64,000 nt of DNA from Massilia litorea (GTDB lineage: Bacteria; Pseudomonadota; Gammaproteobacteria; Burkholderiales; Burkholderiaceae_D), in contig NZ_CP062941.1 in the NCBI RefSeq assembly GCF_015101885.1, forward strand, positions 3,720,001-3,784,000, given 5' to 3'. The translations under genes and the position numbers were made by a program. Positions 26,938 to 35,667 of this stretch are shown here, in pieces. The stretch's first letter is position 1; each line of letters begins with the position of its first letter. The notes beneath the pieces are model-generated. The model saw nothing but the letters and a program-made list of their open reading frames with translations, did not search any database and was not told where the DNA came from.

Positions 26938-28341
26938 TCAGTGATGTTCGCGGTAGCTGGTCTGGCCGCCGTCCTTCGGCACGAAGTGGTAAGTACGCAC
27001 CCGGTGCTCGATGGCGAAGGCGGGGTTCTGCACCAGGCGGATGATTTCGGCGCCGGCCAGCAGCGTTGGGCCGTAGCCGTGCAGGGCCGCGGTGCTGGTC
27101 GGACGGTGGTAGTAATAGACCTGGTCGCTGGCGAAGGTGGTGCCGACGCAGGTGCCTTCGACCTGGCCCTTGTCGTTGATCTTCGTGGATACGCCCGCCC
27201 AGCCGGCCAGGGCGATCGAACCGTAGGTGGTCGGGCTGATCCAGCCCTCGTTCACGGCGTGCGCGAAGACATAGGTGAAGATGGCGCTGGCCGACGTCTC
27301 GAGATAGGAGTCGTTCCGGTCCAGCATCTGATGCCACAGTCCGCTGCCCGACTGCAGCTGGGCGATGCCCTTCAGGGTCCGGCGCAGCTGCTCCAGCACC
27401 TTCGGATAGCCGGGATGGTCTTTCGGCAGCACGTCGAGCAGGTCGGACATGGTCAGCACTGCCCAGCCGTTCGCGCGGCCCCAGTAGAACTGCGGAGCGT
27501 CCGGGTTGTTGGCGTTCCAGCCGTGCGTATAGATGTTCAGCTGCGGGTTGAACATGTAGCCCGACATCTGCAGCACGTTCTTCACCGCGTCGTCGAAGTA
27601 GCTGCGCTGGCCCGTCATGCGGCCCAGTTCCGCCAGCGCCGGCACGCCCATGTACATGTCGTCGGCCCAGAGCGACACGGCTTGCGGACGCTGGCGCGCC
27701 AGGGTGCCGTCGGGCAGGCGGAACTGTTGTTTGGCGACCCAGTTGCCGCAGACGGCGATCTGTTGCGAGAGGTCGGGACCGATGCCGGCGGCGCGCGCCC
27801 GCATCATCGCCGCGCACATCGCGCCGGCGTCGTCGAGCGAGCGCGGATCGAGGAAGCGCGAGAAGCTGTTCGCGCGCTCCAGCCTGAAGCGTTCTTCCTG
27901 GGCGCGGAAATAGGGCAGCTTGTCGGCGATGAAGCCGAGGTGGCGCGCGGTCATCTCGGTAAAGCGCCTGTCGCCGGTGACCTGGGCGGCTTTCAGCATG
28001 CCGGCGTGGACCACGCCCATTTCGTAGACCTGCAGGCCGAAGTCGGCCTCGCCCTCGGCCATCACCGCGTCCTTTACCGGGGTCCTGAAATCGGTGACCG
28101 GCGCGCCGGTCGACTTGCGCACGACGCGCGTCGGCGTCTGCGCTTCCATGTAGCCGCGGATGCGGTGCAGGGCGGCGGTGATCTCGGCGGCGACCGGTTT
28201 CCTGTACGGGACCGGATAGGTGCCTTCGCCGGGATCGTTCGCGCTCTTGTTGTCGGGGTTGCGATAGGGGCCTTCGGCAGCAGCGGTGCCGAGGACGGCG
28301 AGGCTGACGAGGGCGGCAAGCAGCTTGGCGGGCAGGGTCAT
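26938..28341 (-). CDS. GH105 unsaturated (rhamno)galacturonyl hydrolase, exported
   Basis: 467 residues: signal peptide (MTLPAKLLAALVSLAVLG) then an (alpha/alpha)6 barrel of glycoside hydrolase family 105 (YteR/RhiN). The likely catalytic Asp is in SLWADDMYMGVPALA, and YWGRANGWAVLTMSDLLDVLP is another conserved block. It removes the terminal 4,5-unsaturated galacturonate left by pectate or rhamnogalacturonan lyases. Predicted periplasmic location fits the upstream PL1 enzyme. First gene of an operon with the DUF4861 protein; transcribed from the module shared with udh. Confidence 0.93.
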   Translation of the reverse strand: MTLPAKLLAALVSLAVLGTAAAEGPYRNPDNKSANDPGEGTYPVPYRKPVAAEITAALHRIRGYMEAQTPTRVVRKSTGAPVTDFRTPVKDAVMAEGEADFGLQVYEMGVVHAGMLKAAQVTGDRRFTEMTARHLGFIADKLPYFRAQEERFRLERANSFSRFLDPRSLDDAGAMCAAMMRARAAGIGPDLSQQIAVCGNWVAKQQFRLPDGTLARQRPQAVSLWADDMYMGVPALAELGRMTGQRSYFDDAVKNVLQMSGYMFNPQLNIYTHGWNANNPDAPQFYWGRANGWAVLTMSDLLDVLPKDHPGYPKVLEQLRRTLKGIAQLQSGSGLWHQMLDRNDSYLETSASAIFTYVFAHAVNEGWISPTTYGSIALAGWAGVSTKINDKGQVEGTCVGTTFASDQVYYYHRPTSTAALHGYGPTLLAGAEIIRLVQNPAFAIEHRVRTYHFVPKDGGQTSYREHH

Positions 28342-28360
28342 AGCGTCTCTTGATGTGTTT

Positions 28361-28439
28361 TTTTGGTCAGGCCATTCTAATGTGGTCCGACCGCATTAGC
28401 AAGGCGGACTAGCCGGTTACGGATTGTTCATGGCATACT
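28361..28439. promoter_or_regulatory. Divergent promoter/operator module between GH105 and udh
   Basis: Minus strand (GH105): TTGCTA, 17 bases, TAGAAT (plus-strand ATTCTA at 28375-28380). The spacer holds GGTCGGACC, a palindrome at the centre of ATGCGGTCGGACCACAT. GGCCTGACCAAAA follows at 28361-28373, identical to the module at 18307-18320. Toward udh, CGGACTAGCC (28405-28414) and CATACT (28434-28439) are again 19 bases apart. Confidence 0.75.
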
Positions 28440-28483
28440 GGCGGCAGAGACAAGTTTTCGAACCCCAACAGGAAGAACCGGCA

Positions 28484-29323
28484 ATGAACAACACCGTAGC
28501 GACGCAGCCAACCAAGCCAATCAAGCCTTTCAAGCGAATTCTGCTCACCGGTGCCGCAGGCGGCCTCGGGCGCGTCCTGCGCGAGCGCATCAAGCCCTGG
28601 GCCGAGGTCGTGCGCCTGTCCGACCTGGCCGAGATGGGCGAAGCCGGTCCCGGCGAGGAAGTCGTGCGCTGCGACCTGGCCGACAAGGCGGCCGTGCTGG
28701 CCCTGATGGAAGGCGTGGACGCCGTGCTGCATTTCGGCGGGATCTCGACCGAGGCCCCGTTCGAAGACATCATGCAGGCCAACATCCTGGGTGTCGCCAA
28801 TCTCTACGAGGCGGCCCAGAAGCACGGCGTGCAGCGCATCGTCTTCGCCAGCTCGAACCACGCGGTCGGTTACTACAAGACCACCGACATGCTCGACGCC
28901 AGCATGCCGGCGCGTGCCGACAGCATGTACGGCATCAGCAAGTGCTTCGGCGAGACCATGTCGCGCTACTACTACGACCGCTTCGGCCTGGAGACGGTCT
29001 GCATCCGCATCGGTTCGAGCTTCCCGGAGCCGGCCAACAAACGCATGATGTCGACCTATTTCAGCTACGACGACCTGACCGAGATGCTGCGCTGCTCGCT
29101 GTTCGCCCCGCGCGTCGGCCACACCATCGTGTTTGGCATGTCGGACAACGACAGCGTCTGGTGGGACAACCGCTACGCGCGCCACCTCGGCTACAAGGCC
29201 AGGGACAGCTCGGCGCAGTTCGCGCACAAGTTCCCCGACACCGCCGCGTTCCCGGAGAAGGACGACGTCACCACGATCTACCAGGGTGGCAAATTCCTGC
29301 TCGACGGGCCGATGTTCAAATAA
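28484..29323 (+). CDS. udh: Uronate dehydrogenase
   Basis: 279 residues, extended short-chain dehydrogenase. NAD-binding motif TGAAGGLG (22-29), FASSNHAVGYYK (121-132) and the catalytic pair Tyr149/Lys153 in MYGISK. These match bacterial Udh proteins, which oxidise beta-galacturonate or glucuronate to the aldaro-1,5-lactone with NAD+. Start ATG 28484-28486 after GGAAGAA. First gene of an operon with a mutarotase and an exported esterase, divergent from GH105. It links polymer degradation to the lactonase/GarD/KdgD steps. Confidence 0.95.
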   Translation: MNNTVATQPTKPIKPFKRILLTGAAGGLGRVLRERIKPWAEVVRLSDLAEMGEAGPGEEVVRCDLADKAAVLALMEGVDAVLHFGGISTEAPFEDIMQANILGVANLYEAAQKHGVQRIVFASSNHAVGYYKTTDMLDASMPARADSMYGISKCFGETMSRYYYDRFGLETVCIRIGSSFPEPANKRMMSTYFSYDDLTEMLRCSLFAPRVGHTIVFGMSDNDSVWWDNRYARHLGYKARDSSAQFAHKFPDTAAFPEKDDVTTIYQGGKFLLDGPMFK

Positions 29324-29331
29324 GGCCCATC

Positions 29332-30252
29332 ATGGAGGCGATCTCGTTGCGCTGCGGCGCTCTCCACGCCGAAGTGCTGCCCGCCGCCGGCGGCGGCCTG
29401 GGCCGCCTCGACTGGCAACGCGGCGGCGCGACCCATGCGCTGCTGCGCCCCTGGATACGCACCGATGATGCGCCGCCGACCACGTCACAACTGGCATGCT
29501 TTCCGCTCGTGCCCTGGTCGAACCGGATCGACCCTGAGGGCTTCGTGTTCGAAGGCCGGCGCATCGCCCTGGCGCCGAACCGGCCGGGCGAACCCTGTCC
29601 GATCCACGGCGACGGCTGGCAGCATCCGTGGAGCGTGGCGGCGCGCTCGGCCACCGGCGTCAGCCTGCTGCTGGACCGGCGCGGCGGCGCGCGTGATGCG
29701 TCGCCTTTTGCGTCGCCTTTTTCATCGCCGTTTTCGTATGTTGCGCACCTGCGCTACGCGCTCACCGACTGCGCCCTGCAGGTCACGCTCGAGGTCACCA
29801 ACACCGGCCCCGCGCGCCTGCCTTTCGGCCTCGGCCTGCATCCCTGGCTCGAGCGGCGCGAGGGCGTGACCCTGCGTGCACGCGCGCGCGGCACCTGGAC
29901 GCGCGATCCCCGGGGCCTGCCGGCGGACGAGATCGACCTGCCGCCAGAATGGGACTTTGCTGCCGGCCGGCCGCTGCCGCCGGCCCCGGTCGACCACGCC
30001 TTCTGCGGCTGGGACGGCAGGGCCGAGGTGCACTGGCCGGACACCGGTGTGTCGCTCGCGATCGAGGCCGACATGGACTACTACATCCTGTACGCGCCGG
30101 CCGGCCGCGACTTCTTCTGTTTCGAACCGGTCGACCATGCGGTCAACGCCCACAACCTGCCGCGCGGCGCGGCGCGCAACGGCCTGACGACACTCGCGCC
30201 CGGCCAGACCCTGAGCCGGCGCGTGGTCTTCCGCGTACGCGGCGAATCCTGA
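29332..30252 (+). CDS. Aldose 1-epimerase (galacturonate mutarotase candidate)
   Basis: 306 residues, galactose-mutarotase-like beta-sandwich. Conserved His in HGDGWQHPW and GLGLHPWLE, and Glu in CFEPVDHAVN. It starts eight bases after the udh stop and the two genes are in one operon. As Udh accepts the beta-pyranose form, an anomer-converting enzyme beside it makes sense; galacturonate specificity is inference. A short repeat near 29700-29735 (three TCGCC-TTTT units) encodes a SPF-SPF-SPF stretch, perhaps a flexible loop. Confidence 0.88.
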   Translation: MEAISLRCGALHAEVLPAAGGGLGRLDWQRGGATHALLRPWIRTDDAPPTTSQLACFPLVPWSNRIDPEGFVFEGRRIALAPNRPGEPCPIHGDGWQHPWSVAARSATGVSLLLDRRGGARDASPFASPFSSPFSYVAHLRYALTDCALQVTLEVTNTGPARLPFGLGLHPWLERREGVTLRARARGTWTRDPRGLPADEIDLPPEWDFAAGRPLPPAPVDHAFCGWDGRAEVHWPDTGVSLAIEADMDYYILYAPAGRDFFCFEPVDHAVNAHNLPRGAARNGLTTLAPGQTLSRRVVFRVRGES

Positions 30253-30264
30253 ATCGAGGTGTGC

Positions 30265-31251
30265 ATGACATCCCTGCGACCGAAACTGATCGCTGCCACG
30301 CTGGCGGGCGCGCTGTCCACCGCCGCGGCCCAGCCCGCGCCCGCGAGCTATACGGCCGAGACCACGTATGACAAGCTCGTCGCCAGCTACCCCTTCATCA
30401 GGGTGGCCGCCAGCGCGGTGCCGGCCTCGGTGGAGGCGGTGCGCGACATCACCTACGTCCGCCACGGCGAGCGCGCTTTACAGCTCGACCTCTACCTGCC
30501 GAAAGCACGCGCCGCCAAGGCCTTGCCCGGCATCGTGTTCGTCCACGGCGGCGGCTGGCGCAGCGGGGTACGCGCCAACTTCGCGCCGATGGCGATCCGC
30601 ATGGCCGAACGCGGCTATGCAGCGGCCACGATCAGTTACCGGCTCTCGGGCGAGGCGCCGTACCCGGCTGCCGTCATCGATGCGAAGGCGGCCTTGCGCT
30701 GGATGCGCGCCAACGCTTCCCGCTACGGCATCGATCCCGCGCGCATCGCCATCGGCGGCGGCTCGGCCGGCGGGCAGATCGCCAGCCTGGCCGGCGTCAC
30801 CGAGGGCATCCCGCGCTTCGAGCCGGACGCCGGGCCGGGTGCCGTGTCGAGCGGCGCACAGGCGATCGTCAACATCGACGGCCTGTCGGATTTCACGTCG
30901 GAGGCGGCGCGCATGTACGAGGACGATCCGAACAAACAACCTTCCTCGGCCGGCGCCTGGTTCGGCGGGCGCTATGCGGAGAAGCCGGCGCTCTGGCGCG
31001 AAGCGTCGCCGACCTTTTACGTGAACCCGCGCACGCCGCCGATCCTGTTCATCGGCAGCGCGCAGGCGCGCTTTGCCGTCGGGCGCGAGGAGATGATCGT
31101 CAAGCTGGATGCGGCCGGGGTGCCGAACCGGGTGGTGCTGTTGCCGGAGACGCCGCACAGTTTCTGGTTGTTCGATCCGTGGCTTGGGCCGACGGTGGAG
31201 GCGACCGTGCGGTTTCTGGATGAGCATATGCGTGGGGCCGCGGGCAAGTAG
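30265..31251 (+). CDS. Exported alpha/beta-hydrolase esterase (pectin deacetylation candidate)
   Basis: 328 residues with a signal peptide (MTSLRPKLIAATLAGALS then cleavage after AAA). Alpha/beta-hydrolase of the BD-FAE/acetyl-esterase type: oxyanion HGGGW, nucleophile GGGSAGGQ and the histidine in PETPHSFWLF. Start ATG 30265-30267 with GAGG upstream; GTG 30259 is possible. Last gene of the udh operon. Removing acetyl or feruloyl groups from pectin fits the setting, but the substrate is not visible in the sequence. Confidence 0.85.
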   Translation: MTSLRPKLIAATLAGALSTAAAQPAPASYTAETTYDKLVASYPFIRVAASAVPASVEAVRDITYVRHGERALQLDLYLPKARAAKALPGIVFVHGGGWRSGVRANFAPMAIRMAERGYAAATISYRLSGEAPYPAAVIDAKAALRWMRANASRYGIDPARIAIGGGSAGGQIASLAGVTEGIPRFEPDAGPGAVSSGAQAIVNIDGLSDFTSEAARMYEDDPNKQPSSAGAWFGGRYAEKPALWREASPTFYVNPRTPPILFIGSAQARFAVGREEMIVKLDAAGVPNRVVLLPETPHSFWLFDPWLGPTVEATVRFLDEHMRGAAGK

Positions 31252-31287
31252 TTGTTGGCGTCCTGCGCGGGTGTGCATGCGGTGAAC

Positions 31288-31311
31288 CGCGTGGGCTCCC
31301 GAGCCCACGCG
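31288..31311. repeat. REP-like palindrome between convergent operons
   Basis: CGCGTGGGCTC (31288-31298) and GAGCCCACGCG (31301-31311) form an 11-bp perfect inverted repeat with a CC loop, between the stops of the esterase and PL1-CE8 genes. It lacks a T run but could terminate or protect both transcripts. Confidence 0.75.
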
Positions 31312-31350
31312 TTCTCGCCGCCCGAATATCGGCGCACTATCCAGGCCCGA

Positions 31351-34300
31351 TTACGGCGCTGGATCCCACCCCTGCCCACCGTTAAACCCCGCAAACACCG
31401 CCTTCCTGCTGCCGAAGCGTTCCTTCACCTCGTCCGCACGCATGGTGTAGCCGCCCGCGCGGCGCGAGACATCCAGCGGCTTGCCCGCCAAATCCATCGA
31501 CCCATACTCGCGCCAGCCCTGGCCGGCACTGGCCGTCGCCGGATTCGGCGCCGGCTCCTTGTTCACGCCCGCGCCCGCCCAGCCGACAGGCGCCACGTGC
31601 TCTCCCATCCGGGTATTGATGTAGGCAACGTTGTCCCAGGTCGACGCCGTCCCCGGACTGCGTGCCAGGTAGGTCGTCCCAGGCGGTACGCCATTGCCTT
31701 TCGGCCCCGGCCCCTGCGTCAGCACGCTGTTCAGGAACACGAACCCGGGGTCGTCCCGCGACACCGTGCGCGCCTGCACGACATAGCCGCCCGAGGCCGG
31801 GTTGCCGCTGTCGCCCACCGAACGCAGCTCGCTGTCCTCGAACAGCGCCGCCCGGTTCGCGCCCCAGATGAAGTCGACGTTGCCCTCGACCAGGGTGCGC
31901 CAGAACCAGGCATACCCCTTTACCTGGATCGTGTCCTGCTCGCTGAAGAAGCTGGCGTTCCTGGCCACCAGGCGCCCGCCGTCGCTGTTGAAGTAGACCG
32001 TCTCGGCCTGGCCGGAACGGGTATTTCCGCGCTGGGTCGTGTTGCGCAGCGTGAGGTTTTCCAGCGTCAGCATGTCGCTTTCCTCGACCGACAGCAGCGG
32101 ACGTCCGCCGGAGAAGGAGGGTGAGCCCGCGCCCTGGCTGATGCCGGAACCGGGATTCAGGCCGTCGTTGTTCATCTCCTCGATCACGACACCCTCGCGG
32201 CTCTCGCCGCGGATGGTCAGCCTGTCTTTGCCGAGGACGAAAAGCAGCTCCGGGTAGCGGCCCTTGCGCACGTCGACCGTCACCGGCGCCGCTCTCGGCC
32301 AGGCGCGCATCGCGTGGTTCAGGGCGCCCTGCACGGTGCGGAAGTCGGCCGGGCCGTCGTCGTCGACGGTGATCGTCGCACCCTGCGGCGCACGCGCGGC
32401 GGTGCGGAAGGTCCAGCCGGACGCCTTGCCGATCCCCCTGAAAGGCGCACCGCCCAGCGCGGCGTCGCGTACCACGCCGTCGCCGACCAGCACCTCGTAT
32501 TCCTCGCCATACGCCAGCCTGCCCGCGTGCGGCCGGACCAGCAGCGTGTCGCCTTCGACCGTGATCGGCGTGAAGCGCACGTAGCGTGCGCGGGCCAGGC
32601 CGGGATCGCCGATGGCGCGCACTTCCTGGCCGAGGCGGACGATGTCGGCCAGCTTTCCGTCCGCCTTGCGGACGATGCGCACGGAACCGCCGGCGCCGAG
32701 CGTCGGGGTAGCGTCGAAACGGATGCGCAGCAGCGTGTCGACCGGCACGTCGCGCGCAGCAGCGGCCGGCGAGAGCGCACCCGCCGGTACGGCGCCGGAG
32801 GCGGTCGCGGCGAAGGGCGCGTCGACGGTGGCGTCGATCGTGCTGTGCAGGGCGGGGTCAAGCAGGCTCGCGACGACGATCTGCGCCGTGCCGGGCGCCC
32901 TCGGCGTGACCAGGATGCCGCCCGTGCTTAGCGCCACCGACGCCACCGCCGGGTTGCTGGAGCGCGCGCCGTAGGGCAGGCGCGTCACGCCGTCGCTGCC
33001 GGTGGCGCTGATGCCAATGAACTGGGGCGGATCCCCGGCCTCGGCGCTGAAGGATTGGCCAGTCAGGGCAGGCGCGATGCGCGCCGGCTGTAGGCCCGGC
33101 ACCCCGGCGCGCAGGTCGTCGAGTTCGAACACGCCGCCCTGGGCCAGGAGGCCGACGCGCGCCTCGCCTGCCGTAAACGCCGGCTGGGGCGCGGTGGTGA
33201 TCTTTTCGCCGTCGAGGTAAACGGCCAGCATGGCCGGCGCCATCTCGAGGCGCAGCGTGGCGAAGCGGTGTGGCGCCAGGCGCGCACGCGGCACCGTCTT
33301 CAGCGTCGTCAGGGCGCCATCCTGCATCTTCACCAGCTGGATCCGCATCGTGTCGCCGCCTGCCGGCAGGTCGATCCCGGCGCCGACCCAGTTACGGGCG
33401 TCGCGGTAGCGGCCGACGAGGAACAGCGAACGGGCCGGTCCGCCGCCCGCCGTGCGTACGCGCCCCTCGACAAACGCTTCCCGGCCTCCGGCGGAGCGCA
33501 AGCCCGCATTCCTTGACAGCGCCATTAGTCGACCGCTGCCGCCGATCTGCAGCAGGTGGTTCGCCGCGTCCGCGCGCAGCGCCAGCACGGCCGCGCCGCT
33601 GCGCTCCAGTTCCCACTGGCCGGCGCCGCGCTCGAAGCCTTCGCAGGCGAGGAAATCGCTGGAAGGGCAACCGGCGACGCTTGGACGCAGCGCGATCCTG
33701 CCGGCGCCGGCCTGCGCCAGCACCCAGGCGGCGACCGTGTCGGCAGGGCGCGGCGTGAACGGGTAGGGCACGACCCAGGCCGGCGTGGTCGCCTGGCCGC
33801 AGGGCGCGATCGAGGCGCCGTTGAGCAGGGAACCCGTGTCGGTGAAGAGACCGTCGTCGTGGGCCGGGTCCTCGAATGCCTTGATGGCGTCGCGGCAGGA
33901 GCGCGCACCGGCGATCTCGAAGGCGTTCGCGTGCGAGACGATGCGCGCGCCCTTGGCCACGCCGACGCTGTAGTCGTGGCCATAGGCCGGATCGCGCCGG
34001 TCGCCGACGTGATAATTGTTGAACAGGTGGACCTGGCCGTAGCGCACCCGCGGCGCACGGCTGGCGACGCGCTCGAACAGGTTGTTGCTGATGCTGATGC
34101 GCAGGTGCCCGATGTCGCCCGTGGCCTTGTCGCCGGCGCCGATCAGCATGTTCTTCTGGTGCTGGGCGAAGCGGTTGTAGGAGACGGTGACGAAGTCGGA
34201 CGCGTCGCGGATGTCGAGCGCGCCGTCGTGGCACTGCTTGTGCTTGCCGTTCTCGACCGGCAGCCGGTCGTCCGTGAACGGCGCATCGGTGAAGCTGTTG

Positions 34301-34827
34301 TGGTCAATCCAGACATGGGTCGATCCGACGATCGAGATGCCGTCGAATTGCGAATTCCAGTTGCCCTGGGCGCCGTCGTGCGGGTCCCATTCCGGCGTCA
34401 CGTCGCAGGGGTTGCGCAGGTTCAGGTTACGGATGATGACCTGCGAGACCTTGACCACTTCCAGGTGCGCATTGACGAAACCTGCGTCCGCGCCGAGACC
34501 TACCAGGGTCGTATTGCTGGGAAGCGCCACCCGGCCGCGCCTGGCCTGGTCGGCATTGCTGGCATACGGCCGGCCTTCGCTCATGTCGATGGTGCCCGCG
34601 ACCTGGACGATGCGGCTGCCGGTGTGCTTCGGGTCGAGCGCGCGCCGCAGCCCGGCGGCATCGACCACGGTGACGATGTCGGCCGCATCGGCGCCGCCGC
34701 GGGTGCCGCCGTCCTGCGCGGCCCAGCCGTCGAGCGGGGCTTCCTGGCGCGCGAAGAAAGCGGACGGCGCCGTCCAGGCGAGGCTGCTGGCGGCCGCCAG
34801 CATCAGGGCAAGGGCAGGTCGCTTCAT
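31351..34827 (-). CDS. Exported bifunctional PL1 pectate lyase - CE8 pectin methylesterase
   Basis: 1158 residues from ATG 34825-34827; the start overlaps the CE12 stop as ATGA, so translation is coupled. Signal peptide 1-20. Pectate lyase PL1 domain about 35-390: WIDHNSF (173-179) and RAPRVRYG with the catalytic-site arginine (257-264). A lectin-like sandwich about 400-575 and two Ig-like domains about 585-670 and 675-810 follow. CE8 pectinesterase about 816-1158: GQAETVYFNSDGG (939-951), FSEQDT with Gln/Asp (961-966) and VDFIWG with the second Asp (984-989). Demethylation and cleavage of homogalacturonan are thus joined in one secreted or surface protein. No transmembrane anchor is seen after the signal. 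Confidence 0.93.
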   Translation of the reverse strand: MKRPALALMLAAASSLAWTAPSAFFARQEAPLDGWAAQDGGTRGGADAADIVTVVDAAGLRRALDPKHTGSRIVQVAGTIDMSEGRPYASNADQARRGRVALPSNTTLVGLGADAGFVNAHLEVVKVSQVIIRNLNLRNPCDVTPEWDPHDGAQGNWNSQFDGISIVGSTHVWIDHNSFTDAPFTDDRLPVENGKHKQCHDGALDIRDASDFVTVSYNRFAQHQKNMLIGAGDKATGDIGHLRISISNNLFERVASRAPRVRYGQVHLFNNYHVGDRRDPAYGHDYSVGVAKGARIVSHANAFEIAGARSCRDAIKAFEDPAHDDGLFTDTGSLLNGASIAPCGQATTPAWVVPYPFTPRPADTVAAWVLAQAGAGRIALRPSVAGCPSSDFLACEGFERGAGQWELERSGAAVLALRADAANHLLQIGGSGRLMALSRNAGLRSAGGREAFVEGRVRTAGGGPARSLFLVGRYRDARNWVGAGIDLPAGGDTMRIQLVKMQDGALTTLKTVPRARLAPHRFATLRLEMAPAMLAVYLDGEKITTAPQPAFTAGEARVGLLAQGGVFELDDLRAGVPGLQPARIAPALTGQSFSAEAGDPPQFIGISATGSDGVTRLPYGARSSNPAVASVALSTGGILVTPRAPGTAQIVVASLLDPALHSTIDATVDAPFAATASGAVPAGALSPAAAARDVPVDTLLRIRFDATPTLGAGGSVRIVRKADGKLADIVRLGQEVRAIGDPGLARARYVRFTPITVEGDTLLVRPHAGRLAYGEEYEVLVGDGVVRDAALGGAPFRGIGKASGWTFRTAARAPQGATITVDDDGPADFRTVQGALNHAMRAWPRAAPVTVDVRKGRYPELLFVLGKDRLTIRGESREGVVIEEMNNDGLNPGSGISQGAGSPSFSGGRPLLSVEESDMLTLENLTLRNTTQRGNTRSGQAETVYFNSDGGRLVARNASFFSEQDTIQVKGYAWFWRTLVEGNVDFIWGANRAALFEDSELRSVGDSGNPASGGYVVQARTVSRDDPGFVFLNSVLTQGPGPKGNGVPPGTTYLARSPGTASTWDNVAYINTRMGEHVAPVGWAGAGVNKEPAPNPATASAGQGWREYGSMDLAGKPLDVSRRAGGYTMRADEVKERFGSRKAVFAGFNGGQGWDPAP

Positions 34828-35603
34828 GGGCTCACCGCCAACTGGTTCTTCAGGTCGGGAAACAGGCGCACCAGCTCGGACGCGACCATGCCGGAGAACA
34901 GCGCCGCGCCTTTGGCGCCGACGTGGGTGCGGTCGAACGCGCTCTTCGGCGTGCCTTGCGGCTCGGTGCCCGCCGGCGCCGCCGGTGCGCCGAAATTGGC
35001 GGGACGCGGCGCCTGCGCCAGGGTATCGGCCTCGTCCTGGCCCATCTTCTGGACGGCGGCGGCGCTGATCGCGTTCAGGTCGATGAGTGCCGCCTTGCGC
35101 TGCGCCGCCACCCGGCGGGTGGCGGCGGCCCAGGGGGCGAGGTCGTCCTTCAGGTAGTCGCCCTTGAAGCTGCGGCGGGTGAGCGGCGTCACCAGGACGG
35201 GCACGCCGCCGAGCGCCGCGACTTCGGCCGCGTAGCGTTCCATATTGGCGGGGAACTGCGTGACGAGGTCGGTCGAGCGGCCCGGCTTGCCCGGCTGGTC
35301 GTTGTGGCCGAACTGGATCAGGACATAGGTCTGTGCAAATGAAGCGCCATCCTTCAGCAGGCCTTGCACCTCGTCCCAGCGTCCTTCGGCGCGGAAGCTG
35401 CCGGAACTGCGCCCGCCGCGCGCCAGGTTGATGCAGCGGACCTGCGGCTTGAAGCGCGCGCACAGCGCATCGCCGTAGCCGGATTTCGTGGCCATGGTGG
35501 AATCGCCGACAAGGATGATGCGGGCAGGCCTGGATGGCGCGTCGGCGGCGAAAGCCGGTGCGGCGAAGAGGGAGAGGGACAGGAGCGCGGCAAGATGCTT
35601 CAT
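34824..35603 (-). CDS. Rhamnogalacturonan acetylesterase, CE12 SGNH hydrolase
   Basis: 259 residues with signal peptide (MKHLAALLSLSLFAAPAFAA). SGNH blocks: GDST (33-36, nucleophile Ser), GGRSSGSF, FGHNDQ and DRTHVGAKG (catalytic Asp and His). The family removes acetyl groups from rhamnogalacturonan or homogalacturonan. Start ATG 35601-35603 with GAGG upstream. It follows TonB receptor 2 by 64 bases and overlaps the PL1-CE8 start by four, so these three genes form one operon that deacetylates, demethylates and cuts pectin. Confidence 0.93.
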   Translation of the reverse strand: MKHLAALLSLSLFAAPAFAADAPSRPARIILVGDSTMATKSGYGDALCARFKPQVRCINLARGGRSSGSFRAEGRWDEVQGLLKDGASFAQTYVLIQFGHNDQPGKPGRSTDLVTQFPANMERYAAEVAALGGVPVLVTPLTRRSFKGDYLKDDLAPWAAATRRVAAQRKAALIDLNAISAAAVQKMGQDEADTLAQAPRPANFGAPAAPAGTEPQGTPKSAFDRTHVGAKGAALFSGMVASELVRLFPDLKNQLAVSP

Positions 35604-35667
35604 TCGGGACCTCGAAAGAAAGGAAGCACGGTGGGCCGATTGGCCGCCCACCGTGCGAAGGACCAGC

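Noticed and set aside
26921..27817. Apparent fusion of the DUF4861 frame with upstream coding sequence
   Set aside because: The extension overlaps GH105 in a different frame; a ribosome binding site and signal peptide mark the start at 26920.
34828..35463. In-frame extension of PL1-CE8 upstream of its signal peptide
   Set aside because: It lies wholly inside the CE12 gene in another frame and has an Arg/Pro-rich composition; the ATGA overlap and signal peptide give the true start.
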